7,114 bases of DNA from Pseudomonadota bacterium (lineage in GTDB: Bacteria > Pseudomonadota > Gammaproteobacteria > GRL18), in assembly GCA_030632745.1 (NCBI GenBank), contig DAOVUE010000077.1, forward strand, positions 1-7,114, written 5' to 3'. A program made the position numbers and the translations under genes. Positions 6,144 through 7,114 of this stretch are shown here, piece by piece (position 1 is the first letter of the stretch; each line of letters starts with the position of its first letter). Under the pieces are notes generated by a model. That model was not told the origin of the DNA and searched no databases. It saw nothing but the letters and a program-made list of their open reading frames with translations.

Positions 6144-7114
6144 TAGAGACTGTTCCTGATGCTGTTCCTGATGCTGAAAGAGCCCCGGACAATTTTAGAC
6201 ATTCATTTGCGACCACATCTGCCGCATCATTAATTGCAAGGCTGCGTGCTTTAATAGCCATATCGACAATTATTCTTTTGTTTAACTTCATTATTAATGC
6301 AGCTAAAGTTTGTTTATCCAGTTTATCCTGCTGTATTAAAAAAGCAGCTCCCTTATTAGCCAGATATTCTGCATTAGCCGTCTGGTGATCATCAACAGCA
6401 TGTGGAAAAGGCACCAGCAATGAAGCAACACCCACCGCCGCAATTTCACTGACAGTCAATGCACCTGAGCGACAAATGACTAAATCGGCCCATAGATAAC
6501 TACCTGCCATATCACTAATAAAACTCATTACTTCAATATTAATTCTATTTCCAGCAATACCATTTGTAACATCATACACAGATTGATTAATTAAATTTTT
6601 ATAATTTTCTTCAGTGGTTTTTAAATTTTTTTCACCACATTGATGGCGTACATTAATCTGTTTGAAATCAAAGCCTTTAGCGTGTGAGCCATCAGCACGT
6701 AAAGAGCCTTTAGCATGCATAAGGCCATTTTGCATAATTAACTCAAGTGCCTGGGGTACCCGTTCATTCAATGCAAAAGCACCGAGACTTCCACCCACAA
6801 CTAAAATATTGAGTTCTACTGCGCCTTTTTTATCTTTCTCCTGCCGAGCACTCTCCTGCCGAGCACTCAGCTGCCGAGCACTTTCCCGCAGCTCAAAGCC
6901 AAACCATTTTTGTTTATAACGCTGCTCAGGTTCCATTAATTGAACAATCTCTTTTCTGACCGGATTCCCGATAACACGGACCTTTTGCTGTTGTTTGTGT
7001 TGTTTGAAAGCACCGGGAAAAGCAGCAAATACTTTTTTACTCAGCCTGAATAGAATTTTATTAGTCAATCCGGCTATAGCATTTTGTTCATGCAGCACCA
7101 GAGGCTTACCTAAC
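6136..7114 (-). CDS. murG: UDP-GlcNAc:lipid I N-acetylglucosaminyltransferase MurG, N-terminal part outside window
   Basis: MurG transfers GlcNAc to lipid I at the cytoplasmic face of the membrane, giving lipid II. The frame is open to the right edge; the GTG at 7098 is internal, because the preceding codons read LGKPL as in the LGIPVVLHEQN region of E. coli MurG (about residue 117). Visible motifs, numbered from the first complete codon, are [13 protein letters not shown] (6-18), FPGAF (32-36), GNPVR (49-53), VVGGSLGA (105-112), [13 protein letters not shown] (214-226) and [14 protein letters not shown] (238-251), so acceptor and UDP-GlcNAc sites look intact. The fragment has 325 residues where E. 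coli has about 239. Extra sequence lies between the two domains (SARQ repeats), between GGSLGA and FISDMA (HAKG copies), and in a Ser/Gly/Ala-rich tail. The stop overlaps the murC start. Confidence 0.96.
   Translation of the reverse strand, partial: LGKPLVLHEQNAIAGLTNKILFRLSKKVFAAFPGAFKQHKQQQKVRVIGNPVRKEIVQLMEPEQRYKQKWFGFELRESARQLSARQESARQEKDKKGAVELNILVVGGSLGAFALNERVPQALELIMQNGLMHAKGSLRADGSHAKGFDFKQINVRHQCGEKNLKTTEENYKNLINQSVYDVTNGIAGNRINIEVMSFISDMAGSYLWADLVICRSGALTVSEIAAVGVASLLVPFPHAVDDHQTANAEYLANKGAAFLIQQDKLDKQTLAALIMKLNKRIIVDMAIKARSLAINDAADVVANECLKLSGALSASGTASGTVSNE
6150..6176. repeat. 12-bp tandem repeat in the murG tail, containing the murC ribosome binding site
   Basis: Two perfect units (tgttcctgatgc on the plus strand, 6151-6162 and 6163-6174) plus flanking matching bases encode ASGT twice near the C terminus of MurG. 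Each unit contains AGGA on the coding strand. The copy nearest murC places AGGA exactly 10 nt before the murC ATG, so the repeat is at once a MurG tail and the murC translation signal. Confidence 0.88.
6154..6157 (-). promoter_or_regulatory. Ribosome binding site of murC
   Basis: AGGA on the coding strand, 10 nt upstream of the murC ATG at 6143 and inside the murG reading frame. It supports the 6143 start over Met19. It belongs to the proximal copy of the 12-bp repeat; a second AGGA lies one unit (12 nt) further upstream. Confidence 0.55.
6672..6717. repeat. Spaced 13-bp direct repeat in the murG insertion
   Basis: agcctttagcgtg at 6672-6684 recurs with one mismatch at 6705-6717, 33 bp (11 codons) apart, so the copies are in frame and both encode HAKG. 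They lie in the extra segment of MurG between the GGSLGA and FISDMA regions. This may be the remains of a 33-bp duplication that has since diverged. Confidence 0.6.
6841..6885. repeat. 15-bp tandem repeat, three copies, in the murG interdomain segment
   Basis: Three units at 6841-6855, 6856-6870 and 6871-6885 share ctgccgagcact and differ only in the last three bases. They encode [10 protein letters not shown] and ESARQ in MurG, between GNPVR and the VVGGSLGA strand that opens the second Rossmann domain. E. coli MurG has about 22 residues in this stretch; here there are about 50. Confidence 0.9.

Noticed and set aside
6662..6919. Plus-strand frame of 85 codons with repeated CRALS near its end
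   Set aside because: It is the shadow of the murG 15-bp repeat read on the other strand. The repeat is explained by MurG, whose motifs continue on both sides.
7098..7098. GTG at 7098 as a murG start
   Set aside because: The upstream codons continue the MurG family sequence (LGKPL before VLHEQN), so the true start lies beyond the window edge.
1..7114. A hidden novel defence, mobile or biosynthetic system
   Set aside because: All of the sequence except short spacers is occupied by recognised dcw genes in canonical order. There is no accessory gene and no abrupt composition change.

Overview
The window is a contiguous, entirely minus-strand piece of a bacterial division and cell wall (dcw) cluster. 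In transcription order (right to left) it holds murG (5' end cut by the right edge), murC, murB, ddl, ftsQ, ftsA and ftsZ (3' end cut by the left edge). Every gene is recognisable from conserved motifs, and no plus-strand gene, RNA gene, mobile element or CRISPR array is supported. The gene order, the FtsA/FtsQ/MurC sequences and the presence of ftsQ point to a gammaproteobacterium. MurB encoded between murC and ddl (absent there in E. coli, but present in several other gammaproteobacterial lineages) argues against an enteric. The DNA is moderately AT-rich by eye. I cannot name the genus; an environmental gammaproteobacterium such as a methanotroph or sulfur oxidiser is only a guess.

Layout: murG overlaps murC by 8 bp, murC overlaps murB by 1 bp (TGATG), murB and ddl are 5 bp apart, and ddl and ftsQ are 10 bp apart. 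The spacing then opens to 80 bp between ftsQ and ftsA and 115 bp between ftsA and ftsZ. The right part is therefore a tightly coupled peptidoglycan-precursor block, and the left part is a looser division block with room for separate control of FtsA and FtsZ.

How the genes work together: MurB and MurC make UDP-MurNAc and add the first L-Ala. Ddl supplies the D-Ala-D-Ala that ends the stem peptide. MurG makes lipid II on the inner face of the membrane. FtsQ (divisome scaffold), FtsA (membrane tether) and FtsZ (tubulin-like ring) direct that synthesis to mid-cell.

The notable feature is not a new system but a concentration of short tandem repeats and loop expansions in otherwise ordinary housekeeping genes. 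Inside genes the repeat periods are 12 or 15 bp, so the frame is kept; the one repeat in a spacer has period 7. MurG is the most affected, with roughly 85 more residues in its visible part than the matching part of E. coli MurG. A hairpin that would partly cover the ftsZ ribosome binding site, a G8 tract in ddl and a T9 tract in ftsQ are secondary points. I see no evidence of a previously undescribed biological system.
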